From Micropterus salmoides (Eukaryota; Chordata; Actinopteri; Centrarchiformes; Centrarchidae), in contig NW_024041150.1 of NCBI RefSeq assembly GCF_014851395.1, forward strand, positions 5,198,891-5,262,890: a DNA stretch of 64,000 nt. The letters are read 5' to 3'. Positions within the stretch are counted from its first letter, which is position 1, and each line of letters opens with the position of its first letter. Under the pieces are notes generated by a model that was not told the origin of the DNA, searched no databases, and saw only the letters and a list, made by a program, of their open reading frames with translations. The position numbers and the translations under genes are program-made. This document shows positions 11,291-23,325 of this stretch, piece after piece.

Positions 11291-11917
11291 GCCTGGAGGT
11301 GCATCTAACGACACTCCTACTGAACTGTTTAACAGGCTTTGCACAGCAAGTAAATTAAGTTTGAGCTAATGTGATTTTAATTATTCATTTAGAGTGGACG
11401 TAACAGTGAAACACAGATGTGGTTCTGTTTTAACCTCAAGAGGTGCATGTTTTTACAGTGCACTCCCCTGTGACCGTTTGGCGGTGGAGGTGACTGTTTT
11501 TGCTCTGAGCGGTCGGCGGGAGCGGATCTGAGCACTGAACCGAAGCAAAGCAGAGTAATTGTCTCTTTCCTCCTTAACAGGATTAGAGCCCAGCGGTGTG
11601 GCGGGTTCATCCCTCCAGTCAACCGTGCGGCTGGAAGCCGGCAGAGGCTGCCAGCTGGACAACTGCTAGCGTTAGCCGGGGTTACTGAGCTCCTCCGGGG
11701 TCTGAGCTCTGCATGAGAGAAAAAGAAAGAGAGCTCTGCAGGTTGTGACTGTGTATCTTCTCACAAAACTGGAACAAGCAATGCTTTCAGTTTAATTTTT
11801 TTATTTTATATGCAGGAAAACAGTTTGACTTCAAGTTGAGATTTTCATTGGCAGCTCTTAACCTACACAGAGTTGTTGTTGCTCCTCCAGAGTTTAACAT
11901 ATGGTTGTGAAATGACA

Positions 11918-12213
11918 ACACATTCTCACTCCAACTTATCACATATGGACGCTCAAGACGCCTTGGTGTTGCTTTTTAGCGCCCTGGGCACCCTTTAGTA
12001 TAGTTTTTGCACCTGTAGGCCTCCGTTAGCAATAATAAAACCAAAAGTCCTTTAGGTTTAGGAAGAAATCCTAGTTTGGGTTAAAATAACTACATTACTA
12101 ACATAACATGACTTTTTGTTTCACACAGGAAATGAACACTGGTCTCCTGGGTGAAAGTCCAGTTTCTAACCCACCCATCCACCTCCTTATTCTGACTCTT
12201 CTATTATTTATAT
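11918..12213 (+). mobile_element. MITE family B, truncated by a later insertion
   Basis: Begins CAACACATTCTCACT with ATCACATATGGACGC, matching the left end of the full copy at 18837. It continues collinearly (GGTTTAGG, GGGTTAAAATAACT, GGTCTCCTGGG, CCACCTCCTTA) and stops where the minus-strand LINE/SINE tail at 12214 begins, so its right end has been displaced or lost. Confidence 0.7.
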
Positions 12214-12470
12214 TTAATTCAATTCAATTTTATTTATATAGCACCAAATCACAACAACAGTTATCTCACAGCGCTTTTCATAAAGAGCAGGTCTAGACCG
12301 TACTCTGATGTTATTTACAGAAGCCCAACAATTCCCACCAAGAGCAGCACTAGGAGACAGAGGCAAGGAAAAACTTCCTTTAAGAGGCAGAAACCTCGAG
12401 CAGAACCATGGCTCAGGGTGGGCGACCATCTGCCTCGACCGGTTGGGGGGGAAGGAGAGAGAGAGAGAGA
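12214..12470 (-). mobile_element. LINE/SINE 3'-end repeat, minus strand
   Basis: On the minus strand it runs from CAACCGGTCGAGGCAGATGG through GAGGTTTCTGCCTCTTAAAG to an AATAAAATTGAATTGAATT tail, a hexamer-type 3' tail. The same element on the plus strand is at 37484-37658. From memory this is one of the commonest fish retroelement 3' ends. Its 5' side abuts a (GA)n tract at 12455-12470. Confidence 0.75.
12455..12470. repeat. (GA)n microsatellite
   Basis: Eight GA dinucleotides at the 5' edge of the LINE/SINE-tail repeat. Confidence 0.9.
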
Positions 12471-15163
12471 AATTTATACTGGGCCTACTTTTACAGTTGA
12501 ACAATACCACTAAAGACTGCAATATGCTTTGATACCAGATGCCAAAGAAGGAAGTGAGAGAGGGAAGAATTTGGACCAGAGGGACCAGGGTCAGGAGATC
12601 GCGGAGCGACTGGCCCGCTGCATACGGTCGCCGATCGTTCCCTCTGGCTGGATGAAGTCATGATCCGTGATGATAGAGAAATGTAGAGATTAATGTCAAT
12701 AAAGCAGCTGTCAATATTTTAGATATATCACAAATCACATTTTTAGGGGAGCTGATGTCTTTTTAAGGGGAGCTAAGCTCCTCCTGGCTCCCCCGTAGTT
12801 CGCACCCTGTGACAATTAGAAATTTAGAAATTGCAAAACAGTTCTCAGCACCTCAGCATATTTTTGTTTTCCAACCTGAGCCCCTGATCAGACGTTTCCT
12901 CTGGGTTTTCCATCGTAAATCTTTCTGCTTGTTGCTGCAGAGCTCCGCTGTTGTTGATGTTGTAAAATGATTCAGACAAAATAATAATTTATCCAGGCTA
13001 CCTACGTTAATCTGATAACATAGACTTCAAGGAAATCTCATAATCAAGCCAGTGTTGTCAGCAGAAGGTTCAGCGTGCTGTTCTTCTTCTAGTTCCTCTG
13101 CTGCTGTGTGAACTCTATCCGCTCACAGTGATGTTTACTACATACAGCTGCCCCCTTGTTTTTCATGAGCTGTCTTTGCACTCTAGTAATGTAGTTTGTC
13201 CTGTGGACCAATGTACAGCAAACACTCCCTAAAACCAGTTAAGCCTGCAGAAAAAAATGCATTCTGCACCCTGACACACACTGACCCCATCTCCACCCCC
13301 TCCCCTAGTGGCTTACCCGCAGCTCCGTCACATTTCTCCACCTTACTTAAACGGTTTCTTTGACGTTTTAATGCCTTGATATTACATCTGGTGGTCACCC
13401 ATAATTTATCGAACCGTAGCTACGTATGTGACTCTCATTTTAATTTCTATACCACCTGCTACTCACTCACATTTTCATCAGCCGAAATTGAAACCACTGA
13501 CCGTGACTTGAGTCCCTCCCAAGTGTTCACCTTCACTAACAGCTAAGACGTGCTGGCCGTGAGGTGCTAGCTTAGCCCGTAGAGGACGCAGAAAAGGTAG
13601 CAGAGGCTAATGTGTTGAGGGGTGAACGTGACGATGCCTCATAGTTTAGAGGTATGTGACATGGATCTCTCACAGAATGTTAGGCGGGGTCTAGAGGACT
13701 GAGTTACTGGATTTTCTCTATTTAAAATGGCACCAGGAGCAACAGATAGTGTAATAAAGTGGCTGTGCATGTGATTCACTAACTCAAAAAGCGTGTCCAC
13801 AGACGCAGACACTCAATGCAGAGTAAATAGAAACACGTGCGCCTTCACATCTATGTCCATTTCGGGGCAAGAGTGGTCAGGTTTTTTCAGACTGTGGGTG
13901 TTCAGGTTGCTCTTACAAAAACACGTAGCGCAGACAGCAGTAATTACCGGATCATGAACTCACAAAAAGCTTTACTGACATTTAAAACAATTACAGAAAG
14001 CCACTCTGAGCTGCTAAAAATCCTTCCTGCCAGATCAGATACCCAGCAGTGGTTTACAGGAAGGATTCCTCTGTGGGTTCCCTGTGGACATGGACGAGGG
14101 CATCAACACAAGGTGGTCTCTATCATCCTGTACATTAAGGTCCCTCATTAAGGTTCATCATTATTGTTCAGGTAACCTACTGTATATTCTAGCCGCTCTC
14201 TCTCTCTCTGCCCAGGGCCTTTGTGAACCTGATATGATAATAACAGCACGTTGCTGTAACAGGTCTGATTAGACAAACTGAAGATTAATGTGAGGTGACA
14301 GAATAACAGCAGGAAGGTTACATCTTCTCATGAAGGGAAGGGGAATGAAACTGCCTCAGGGACTGTGCTATCATCAGGAGGGGGCTTGTGTTTCCATCTT
14401 TCTGAGGACCAGTATGAGTTTAAGATCTTGAAAGTGAGGACACAGTTCTGGAAAACAAGGACATGATGACATTTTTGAACAGTGAATTAGGAAGGTGAAG
14501 ACTTGCTTGTAAGGAATGAGAGGTCTAAAAAAAAAAAAAAAGAGCTTTCAGACTGCTTTATTTTACGAGATTATTACGCCAATGTGCCGGCTCACTGTGC
14601 TGTATGAAAGGTACTGAGCCGGAAAGGGGGGTCAGATTTGATCCGCCTTTGGGCCGGGAATGTTGGTATAACCGAATGAGATCTGTGGCATTTCAACACT
14701 AACCCGGATCACTTTGTGAAAGCACACACGGTTGCAGGATTATGCCGGCATATTTTGTTCAGTGTGAATGAGCAAATGCGGCTTTATGGCAGACATTATT
14801 TCAGTGTTTATTATGGGATCTCTGTGTGAAAGCGGCTAAAATGTAGATATTTTTGGAAAGTTTAGAAAGTGAGGATGTTTTTTTAAAAATTTTTTTGAAT
14901 TGATCTTGGAAAAGGAAAGTAATAATTACATAGCAAAGACCTTCTGGGGGCAGATTGTTTTAAAGTTGAAGACATTTCTTCTTCTATCACTGAGTAGAAA
15001 ATTCATGCATGTACACACATTGCACATACGTGTGTCAGTGTTTCACAGGAGACACAAACACGCACACAGTAGATCAGCAGACAATTTCAGTAGACCGACC
15101 TCAGACATTCAAAGTTGAAAAGTCTGTCCTCCTTCTTCTCCTTACCTCTGTGTAACCCCCAAA

Positions 15164-15164
<1 letters not shown>
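12471..15164. other. Non-coding stretch, no gene recognised
   Basis: No supportable gene. A 14-15 A run lies at about 14528. Around 14430-14880 the phrase 'AAAGTGAGGA...' recurs, related to the minisatellite at 15857. The only long reading frame (13837-14151) lacks any domain or splice signal. Confidence 0.5.

Positions 15165-15203
<39 letters not shown>
15165..15203. repeat. (CA)n microsatellite
   Basis: About 19 uninterrupted CA dinucleotides. Confidence 0.97.
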
Positions 15204-15205
<2 letters not shown>

Positions 15206-17164
15206 ATACACATCTTCACACGCTAATGACACTAATTACAAGCAATTACTCGACATATCTTGTGCTGCTGCCCTCCAGCTGTGTTTAAACCGTGTTGATT
15301 CAGAGGAAGGTACATTGACCTGAAGGTACAGCTGGAGGACTCACACGGAGTGGATGTTTTGGCTTTAAGAACTACACCACTGTTTTGTGTATTTTAGTGC
15401 ATTAACATGACTACAAGTTTAATATATTTAAGAAGAAGAAGATATATTTGAAGCATGACATAAAATTTTGACTCATTTCCATACTTCCTGTTCAACAACA
15501 CTATTAAATACTTTAAACGTGTAAATATTGAAGACGTGTCAGGTTACTTTATTGGTACCCACAGGTAGATTTGTTGCGCAGTCGACGAGTCATCCTCACA
15601 GCAACACCACAATCAATACATTAGTAGACAGTAGATAAACGTTTAAAAAGCTCAATGCTCCAATCATCGCTAAATAAATAATTTAAATTAATCATTGCAA
15701 ACTATATTATCTGTGCAACTTGTTCTTCTGAATGATGGCAGCTGGAACAAAGCTGCATTTTGGGATTAAAATCCTTCGTCTACTAGGAAGAAGCGGAAAT
15801 TCACTTTGCTAAGGGAAGCATCATTTAAAATCAAGCTAGTTGTGGTAAACGTTGTTGTGGAAAGTGAGGACATTTTGTGAAAGAGACGACTATATAGGAA
15901 AGTGAGGGCATTTTGGGAAAGAGACGACTATTTAGGAAAGTGAGGGCATTTTCGGCAACAATTTAGAAATTGAGGAAATTTTGAAAATGGAGGATACTTC
16001 AGAAAAGGGAGGACTTTAAAATGTGTATATTTTCAAATGTATATAAATATTATAATAAAACTAAGAATATGAAATATGTGCATGCAATTTTAAACAAAAA
16101 AAATAGAATTGCTTGTAATTTCAGTTTTGAAATAATAAAAAAAACATTTGATAATGTTGATTTTTTATTTTTTTTATTTAGCTTTTGTAATGTCAATATA
16201 AACATTTTCAAAGAACGTTACATTTCTTTGATATAAGTACCTGGATCAGCACTTCTGTGGCTCACAAATTAATGAACACTCACCTGGTACATTAGAGTCA
16301 ACATCTGAATAATGTGTTTACAACAAACCTGCCTGGAGTTCACTGTGAGACACACATTACAGAAGCCTAATTACAGTGCGTGGTTTCAGTGGCAGGTTTA
16401 ACCCCAGCTGCCATTCAAAACACTTATCTTATCTGTCTCAACGAGCTCAGATCCATTTCAGTCCAGTATGCAAATCCCCCCTGATGTAAGTCTGCCACTG
16501 TAAATGTTTGACTGAGTCATTATGGGGAATGAATGTGGAGGAGGTGAAACCCAAACCTGACGCAAACATCTGTGGCGGCAAGCAAATCTGGGTGGGAGAC
16601 TTTCAGGGGAACTCAACTAATTACATTTACTTCAATTATTGAGAACGTTTTTCTGAAGGCTGTTTTGCTTTTTTTGTCACATTAGATGGGTCACAGTAAC
16701 CCCAGCAGACGTTTGAGTCGTGAGCATCAGTACTGGCCAGTTCCCTGAGACTGAGTATCGTATCCGGGAAGAAAGTCAGATCAGTAACCCTAGTTCCTTT
16801 AAAAAAAAAAAAAATTTAATTAAATATTTGTGATTGTTTACTGTCTCTCACACTCTAAATAGCCACCAACACATTAACAGAGGTGTGTTTGAATCCTCTT
16901 CTCTAATCAGTGTGTTTGTGTGTTATCAGCGGCTGAGCACTTAGCGAGCTGATAGCGCTGATGATCGCCTGCTGTCTGTGTTTACGCTCCATCCTGAGCT
17001 CCAAATAACAGCAGATCAAATTATCTACCGGTTCACTCCACTCTTAAAGTTAAGCCGCTGAGATAATTTGCTCCACTCTACATTAATGCCATTTATTTGT
17101 AAATGCCACTCTAACAAACTGTAAAAGGTTTCAGCTGGAGGTCATGTTGTCACCAATAACGAGC
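15204..17164. other. Non-coding stretch with a degenerate minisatellite
   Basis: No gene recognised. Positions 16020-16210 are very AT-rich and give only low-complexity frames. Positions 16880-17100 are unique and have balanced composition. An A run lies at 16801-16814. Confidence 0.5.
15857..16020. repeat. Degenerate ~38-bp minisatellite
   Basis: Units of the form GGAAAGTGAGGGCATTTTGG + GAAAGAGACGACTATTTA repeat about 2.5 times almost perfectly, then decay into related phrases (GAAATTGAGGAAATTTTG, GGAGGATACTTCAG). Single degenerate units are also seen near 14430 and 14860. Confidence 0.8.
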
Positions 17165-17266
17165 AGTTGGCACCTTGCATGGCAGCCCCGGACATTAGTG
17201 TGTGAATGTGTGTGAATGGGGTGAATGTGACGTGTGGTATAAAGAGCTTCGGGAGGTCGGAAGACA
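17165..17266 (+). mobile_element. Truncated SINE 3' part
   Basis: The phrase CACCTTGCATGGCAGC, followed by ATTAGTGTGTGAATGTGTGTGAATG and GGTATAAAGAGCTTCGGGAG-GTCGG, corresponds to the 3' body of the tRNA-derived SINE at 33134-33417 (GTGTATGAATGAGCGTGAATG ... TGTAAAAGCGCTTTGTGTGGTCG). The tRNA-like head is absent. Confidence 0.6.
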
Positions 17267-18449
17267 TGATTTACGTGATGCAGAAAACACAGATGAAGTC
17301 TCAAAACTTCCAAGATGTGGATGTAATTTACAAAATAAAAGAGATTACTCTAGCATTATAAACGTTGTCTTCACAGCACTTCAAACTCTCAAAAGTTAAA
17401 AAACATTGGGAAGACTTCGTGGCTACGTAGGCGGAGTCAGATATTCTATTGCCCGTGTGAGAGAAGCCTCCGTCAGATCCATTTATTACCACGTGTTGAG
17501 TAGCATATGGAGGCTGTCCTGCAGAAGATCCATGGGGTGAAAATTGTCAGTAGCCTAGTCAAGAAATAACGTATTTAATAGTGGATGATAGGTCACAATT
17601 AAGTATTGTCCCCAATTAAATACTATTTTAACTACTAGTCCTATTTGTTGCAATACATTTATTGTAAATTGTCTCCATGAATAATTGCACATACATTTGA
17701 ATATTTCTATATGCGTATTTGCATGATACATCTAATCATTTGACATTGATTCAACTTTTCAATTCTTTTGTATTGAACTGTTGTAATTTTATTCATCCAC
17801 CACATAAATCCTAAACACAGAATCTGGAAGAAGTTTAATTCATTGGCCCTACATTTTCCACGTTTTTTCCACTGGGTCGGTTCCTCCGTTCTGCCTCCTC
17901 CGACTCTCAGCACAGCTCAGATCTCACAATCCAGGTGTTGCCAACCAAAGCTAACAGTAAGGAAAGGAAAGGTGTGAAGGGAAGAGAAGAACGATCAGGA
18001 GGAGTGGAGATGGTGGCTAAATCAGGCCGGTTGTGCTGAAGTGTCTACAAAACAAACCTTTCAATTAACAGGCAACAGCAGGCTGACTGCACTGATTAGC
18101 AGGGCATTGTGGGCGTGTGTGTGTTTACTGTGTCTGTCCTGATAAAATCATGAATGAAACTAGACCCAGTTGCAGCACCAGCAGGTTGCTGTACATATCT
18201 ACAGAGACTCCGGCAGGATACAGTGTGGAAACTGATGCAGGAGCAGAAATGAATTGATAAAATGTTGAGTCTATAAGTAGAGATGAGACTCGTCCTTGAA
18301 AGACTTCAGACTTGACTCGGACTCGAGGTGCAGGACTCGTGAACAATGTTTATTTTTAGGAAACGTCTGATGAGCTTGCTGTTATTTCCCTCCCTGCATT
18401 ATAACCTACCTATGTAACACAACTACGTGTGTGCCGAGCGCGGCCACAC
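17267..18449. other. Non-coding stretch, no gene recognised
   Basis: No gene recognised; AT-rich at 17560-17830. Short frames only. Confidence 0.5.
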
Positions 18450-18700
18450 GTGAGCTGAACTCAAAGATCTAAGACTTTCTCTATGTACACAAAAGTCATT
18501 TTCTCTCAAATATTGTTCACAAATCTGTCAAAATCTGTTAGTGAGCACTTCACACATTTTGGAGTGGCCTTTTATTGCGGCCAGCCTAAGGCCTTTTATT
18601 GCGGCCAGCCTAAGGCACACCTGTGCAATCGCCATGCTGTCTGATCAGCATCTTAATGTGCCACACCTGTGAGGTGGATGGATTATCTTGGCAAGGGGGC
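18450..18700. mobile_element. Rearranged DNA-transposon fragment
   Basis: Two blocks that I recall from one widespread repeat lie next to each other: GAGCTGAACTCAAAGATCTAAGAC...GTGAGCACTT (18451-18550) and GAGTGGCCTTTTATTG...GTGAGGTGGATGGATTATCT (18563-18691). From memory the second block is inverted relative to the usual order. It also contains an exact 24-bp tandem duplication (18566-18589 and 18590-18613). Confidence 0.5.
18566..18613. repeat. Exact 24-bp tandem duplication
   Basis: The unit GGCCTTTTATTGCGGCCAGC + CTAA is present twice back to back without a mismatch. Confidence 0.97.
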
Positions 18701-18836
18701 ATTTTAAGACACAACTAGAAAATAATTCTCAATTTCTATCCTCTAACGATTCCTCTCTGTGTAATCCTCTGGGCAGAGGATAGAGCTGTCACATGTGGAG
18801 GCAGAAGAAGAAATACAGTAGGTTACAGACCAGAGC

Positions 18837-19230
18837 AACACATTCTCACTCGTCACATATGGACGCCTGGGAAAGACGTGTAGGGCTCTGTGGTCAAGTT
18901 AGCAATAATAAATAAGCAACGGCCGTTTACACAGTAGTGGGCAACGGTGTGAAATGCCATGTAGTCAGTGTCGCAATTTGGTTAGAACTACTTGGTTAGG
19001 TTTAGGAGAAGATCTGGGTTTGGGTTAAAATAACTTACTTTTCTAAACTAAAAACAATCAATGTTGACTTTCGGTTTCAAATTGGCACCGGTCTCCTGGG
19101 CTCTGCCCCACCGTCCACCTCCTTACTCTATCTTTTCTGTTTTCTAAACACCTGCTTTTAGTGTTCAAAGGTGACGCGGGGGTCTTGAACATGCGTCCAT
19201 ATGTGATGACGTGGGAGTGAGAACAGGTTG
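18837..19230. mobile_element. MITE family B, complete copy
   Basis: The left end CAACACATTCTCACT...TCACATATGGACGC and the inward-read right end CAACCTGTTCTCACT...TCACATATGGACGC form an interrupted terminal inverted repeat of ~35-40 bp around 394 bp. No coding content. Partial copies are at 10470-10706 (minus) and 11918-12213 (plus). Superfamily not assigned; no clean target duplication seen. Confidence 0.8.
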
Positions 19231-19769
19231 ACCAAAAGCAATGGATGAAACGTGTACTATCAGGATGTTTGTCTGCATCAGATAAGGTGATAATTTATTT
19301 TATTTTATAAATTGACAAGGCATTTTTGCTTGGGATCAAACAAACAACGAATCACTCCCCAGGTCAACAGCTCTTGAAGCACCCTCGGCAGTCAGTCTGG
19401 TATTTATCTGACGACACTGGGTGAAATTTAGAGCATATTTGTGGTGTCTTCATTCTTCTGGCTCACTAACCACACAACAAATTCAAATGAATAAAACTAT
19501 TATGCTCTTATCTAAAGATTTTAAGTTATTTTGCAATGTTTGTGATCAAACAAGAAACTAAGCTGATTTCAGAGCCGTCTGCAGAGACATTTTTGTGTCT
19601 CAGTAACAACAAAAGAAAGAATGTGAAGGAATTCTCCGCAGAGGCAGCACATCTCCTCTGGACGCTGCAGATTTGTTCCTACCTGTTTGCCGTTGCAGAA
19701 GACACATACCAGCTCCGTGAGGCGTGTTTTGCAAACAGCAATATTGCAGGATGCTGCACATCAACATGT

Positions 19770-19816
<47 letters not shown>

Positions 19817-20177
19817 CTGCACAGGACATCATACATACCTTCAGCATACTTTCATACAATTACGTTAAACACGCACATACAGTCAAATACATGCAGGTGT
19901 CCCATGTACTCACCGTCACATACACACATGTTCACACATGCGCTCACACAGCCAGCCCAAGTCTTCTTGGGATATAGGTATAATTTGACTCAGCCTCGGC
20001 AACAATCAAAGGTGTCATTTCCACAGGGGACGGGGCAGACGTTCCCTCCTCGCTCTTCAAAAAAAAAAGTTTCAGTTTGATTTACTCACTAAAATCTCTT
20101 TAAACAGTGCAGTAGATGATAGAACGGTAAGTAATGTCCAGGTAAAAGCTTCATAAGCCGTATTGACAGCTTATTAT
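19231..20177. other. Non-coding stretch with a CA tract
   Basis: No gene recognised. Open frames near 19536-19977 depend on the CA tract and encode His-Thr runs. Confidence 0.5.
19770..19814. repeat. (CA)n microsatellite
   Basis: About 22 uninterrupted AC dinucleotides. Confidence 0.97.
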
Positions 20178-20920
20178 GGTGCTTTCAGACCAAAAGCGAA
20201 GCGAGCGTTGGGGGCGGTGCGTTTACATACAAAGTCAATGCAAAGCATGTAATGCTGGCGATGTGAATTTTCAACTCCAGTCGCGATAGGGCTGAGCGGG
20301 GGTTTGAAATGGAACGCCGTTTGCTCGCGGGAGGAGCTCAGAGTTAACTGCTTTTATTAAATTAGCTTTTTACTTTAGTTTTTTCTGGTAAACGTTGATT
20401 ATCTTCACTGGAGCTTCTCAGCAGCTAGATTCCGGGCATTTGCGGTTCCACTGTGTGTTTAACGTCAGTTGGCACCCAGAGCTTTGTTGGACTACTACTT
20501 CATGTTTATTTTTAAAAAAGACAAAACTGGACATTAAGCGGAGAAAAGAAAGCGAGGAAGTCGCACTACTTGGTGAGTTCAGAAATGATGTGTCTAACTT
20601 TATTCCAGCTGTCGTTGTACTTTACTGGTAACAAGTTAGCGTAGCGTAGCCCTGATCGATCCGAACTCCATTCAGAAAACAAACATTTTAGAAGTTGTTG
20701 TCCTGCTGACAGACCTGACAAAGCATGTATTCATATGTTTAACAAATCTGCATCATATTGTAGTTATTTCGGCATCAGTTTGATCCATTTGTTGCAATCA
20801 CAGCAAAATATACTTTGTGTTCATACAGCGGTAGTAATCACGAGTTGTGTTTATTTGCGTTATTGTGTTGTGTGTGAACACTCCAGTTGTCAAGCGATAA
20901 AACCCCCGCGAGGAGAGCGA
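20178..20920. mobile_element. Possible decayed DNA-transposon repeat
   Basis: Starts with GTGCTTTCAGACCAAAAGCG, which I associate with the ends of non-autonomous DNA transposons in fish. GCG-rich words recur at both sides (AAGCGAAGCGAGCG near 20195; CCGCGAGGAGAGCGATGCAA near 20907). A clean right inverted repeat is not visible, so the boundaries are approximate. Confidence 0.35.
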
Positions 20921-22444
20921 TGCAAGGAATAAATTTTGGGCTTAAACTTTGATTTTGCCCTGGGTTTCGCCTGTCAGGCTGCTGCACAATTAAGCTGATT
21001 AACGGAGGTTGTTGGGGAAATCGTAAATTCTTATAGTGAAATGTTTTAAGATCAACTGGCAGTATTCTTTTATCCAGATAACACTTAAACATGATGTAAA
21101 AATGCCTCAGGGGGGAAAATTCATAAATTCATTCCTGGGCGGGGTGGATTCTCGCCCACACAGGGGCTCAGCCATAATTTTTGAAAATGAGTGTGATGAA
21201 ATGCAGGTACGAATCAACAAACACTTTAAAAATGACTCACAGTATCAGCAGGTCATGACCTCTGTTGCAGGTCGTCCCGCCCTCCCACATCCTCCTCCGC
21301 GATGCACACCGTCTGTCATCACAGAGAAATGAGGTGATGGAATTATCCTCTATTTGTATGTTGATTTGAGCTTTACCCATCCGCCCTCGCCACCTTCCTT
21401 CATCTCACATTTCTCTCCTCCTCGTTATTTTCAACAGTCATCCTTTCTTTTCCAGGCTGTCTGTGTTGATTTTGGACCGCAGGTTTAATTCTCTTCATGC
21501 TAATCTGAAAGCTTTTATAACTGTAAAAAAAAACACGCCTACACCTGAGATTGTTTCCTAATAAGCTATTGTTATGTGTCACTGTGTTTTACCCTTCGGG
21601 GCTCTGAATCTGAACACCTACTGAAAATACAATAATAAGCTCATAGTCATCTGACATGCTGTGTCTCATTCCATTTGGATGCTTCCATTTGTACGCTACA
21701 TGCAGTACTCTGCGTACACTATGTACGTACTTACTTAGTGCGTAAATTTCAACAGGGCGGTGTTGTCTCAAGTCAACTACAGATGTGATGCAGATGTGTT
21801 AATGGCAAACTGTAACCTGGCAGATCATTATCGCTATTATTTGATTGTCACCAGCAAAAATATCTGTATATCTGTTAGCTCACTTGACTTCAATTAAATT
21901 TCATTAATAACAAATTTTACAATTGCAACTGCTGCAGCTTCCTCTGCCGTCATTTTCACAAGTTTGAAACTACAGTGGTGGTCCCTGAGGGTGAGAAGTG
22001 TGCAGCGTTCCACACACAACCAAAGAGTGCACCACCCAGGTAATTACAGTGCACTGCATTTTGTCTCACTAATCAGTCTGAATGCACTTATACACTGTAA
22101 CTTACTTCTGTTGGTAGGGTGCAAATTCAGATACACTAATAATCTGCATATGTGTGTTTGTATGATTACGTGCACTAGTTCTGTTTTTGGAGTTGAATTA
22201 ATGGTCCAGTGTAGAAAATCGCTGTCATTTCATTTATCAGTCATCCCGGCTCTCCCCTACATAATGAACTGTTTTGGTTTTATTGTCTTAAAATGAGTCA
22301 TTTCTATCTGCATACACCGCAGGTCCTCTTATACGTCACCATGTTGCGCCGCCATGTTTCTACTGTAGCCCAAACGGACAAACTACTCTACAGAGCGCGT
22401 TTCATCACTACGTTAAATACATACGACGTTAGTTTTCCTAGTAT
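20921..22444. other. Non-coding stretch with a repeat fragment
   Basis: No gene recognised. Positions 21655-21770 match 32138-32260 and are annotated separately. The rest shows no domain or repeat I can name. Confidence 0.5.
21655..21770. repeat. Dispersed repeat fragment, copy 1
   Basis: Shares TGTGTCTCAATTC-like, ACATGCAGTAC, CACTATGTAC and GTGCGTTAATTTC-like blocks, in the same order, with 32138-32260. It looks like the end of a DNA-transposon MITE. Confidence 0.6.
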
Positions 22445-22445
22445 T

Positions 22446-23325
22446 AGGGCTGAACGATTGATCGTTTTCAAATTGAAATTGCGATTTGAAAGAAATCGAT
22501 TAGCTACTTGTGAAGACAGCGATTAAAATGTAGGTTAATTATACTGCGCATCTGACCCGTTTTAAACCGTCATGCAGTTACAAATTCTTTCCGTTTGTCA
22601 TCTTTGTGTAACCGATCTGCTCGCCAATCACAAGCTTCATACGCCTCCTGTTACGGTCCTACTCACCAATCACAGCGGGCACAGGGCGTGTACATTTTAC
22701 ACTAACAGACAAAACTACAGGAAAACGTGGGCAAGTGGCGCCAGCCGAACCGACACAGGCAGCGGCTTTGCTGCAGTTTTGTCCGGCGTGAACTCACACT
22801 GAAGTGTTTCAGCAGCGGAGCGTTTATCTGCCCTACGTTGTTTACGTGTTGTTAATTTGTCATTTTGTGTGCTTCAATTATGGAGAACAGCTCTCTGAGA
22901 GCTGCTCTCTGCAGGCTAACGTTACATATCCACATGTAGCGTTTCAGAATAAGAGCGTTTTGCATGCCTGATTTTGCTAAGTTATTCAGATTTTGCTTAT
23001 TTCTTCAGTTGTCATTGATTTTTGTGCTTCTGCCAAGGTTAATTAGCTACGTTTTTAAAGTGTTTCTTTTTTTGTCTGTTAACTGTGTTTATTCTTGATG
23101 TACGATCGGGAGTCTGCAAAGGGTGTTTTATTTTGAAAATCGGCCGGTTTCTCTATGCCGTTTTGTGTCTGATTTCCTGCCTGGTTCATCTGCTCTGTGC
23201 TGCTTGAAATAGACCGGCAGTGAACATTGAACTTTAGCAAAACTTAAATTTTAAAAATCTCAAATCAAATTGTAATCGCAATATCTGGAAGAAAAACTGC
23301 AATTAGATTTTTCCCAAAATCCTTC
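22446..23325. mobile_element. hAT-like non-autonomous repeat (~880 bp)
   Basis: The left end TAGGGCTGAACGATTGATCG and a right region with AATTGTAATCGCAATATCTG and ACTGCAATTAGATTTTTCCC carry complementary 'GCGATT/AATCGC' motifs, as in hAT-like repeats beginning AGGGCTG. Homologous internal sequence is present at 7890-8255. The body includes GAGAACAGCTCTCTGAGAGC. No transposase reading frame. Confidence 0.6.

Noticed and set aside
19536..19977. Open frames encoding His-Thr repeats
   Set aside because: Pure products of the CA microsatellite; the same applies to frames near 229-486, 574-843, 24499-24756 and 25247-25597.
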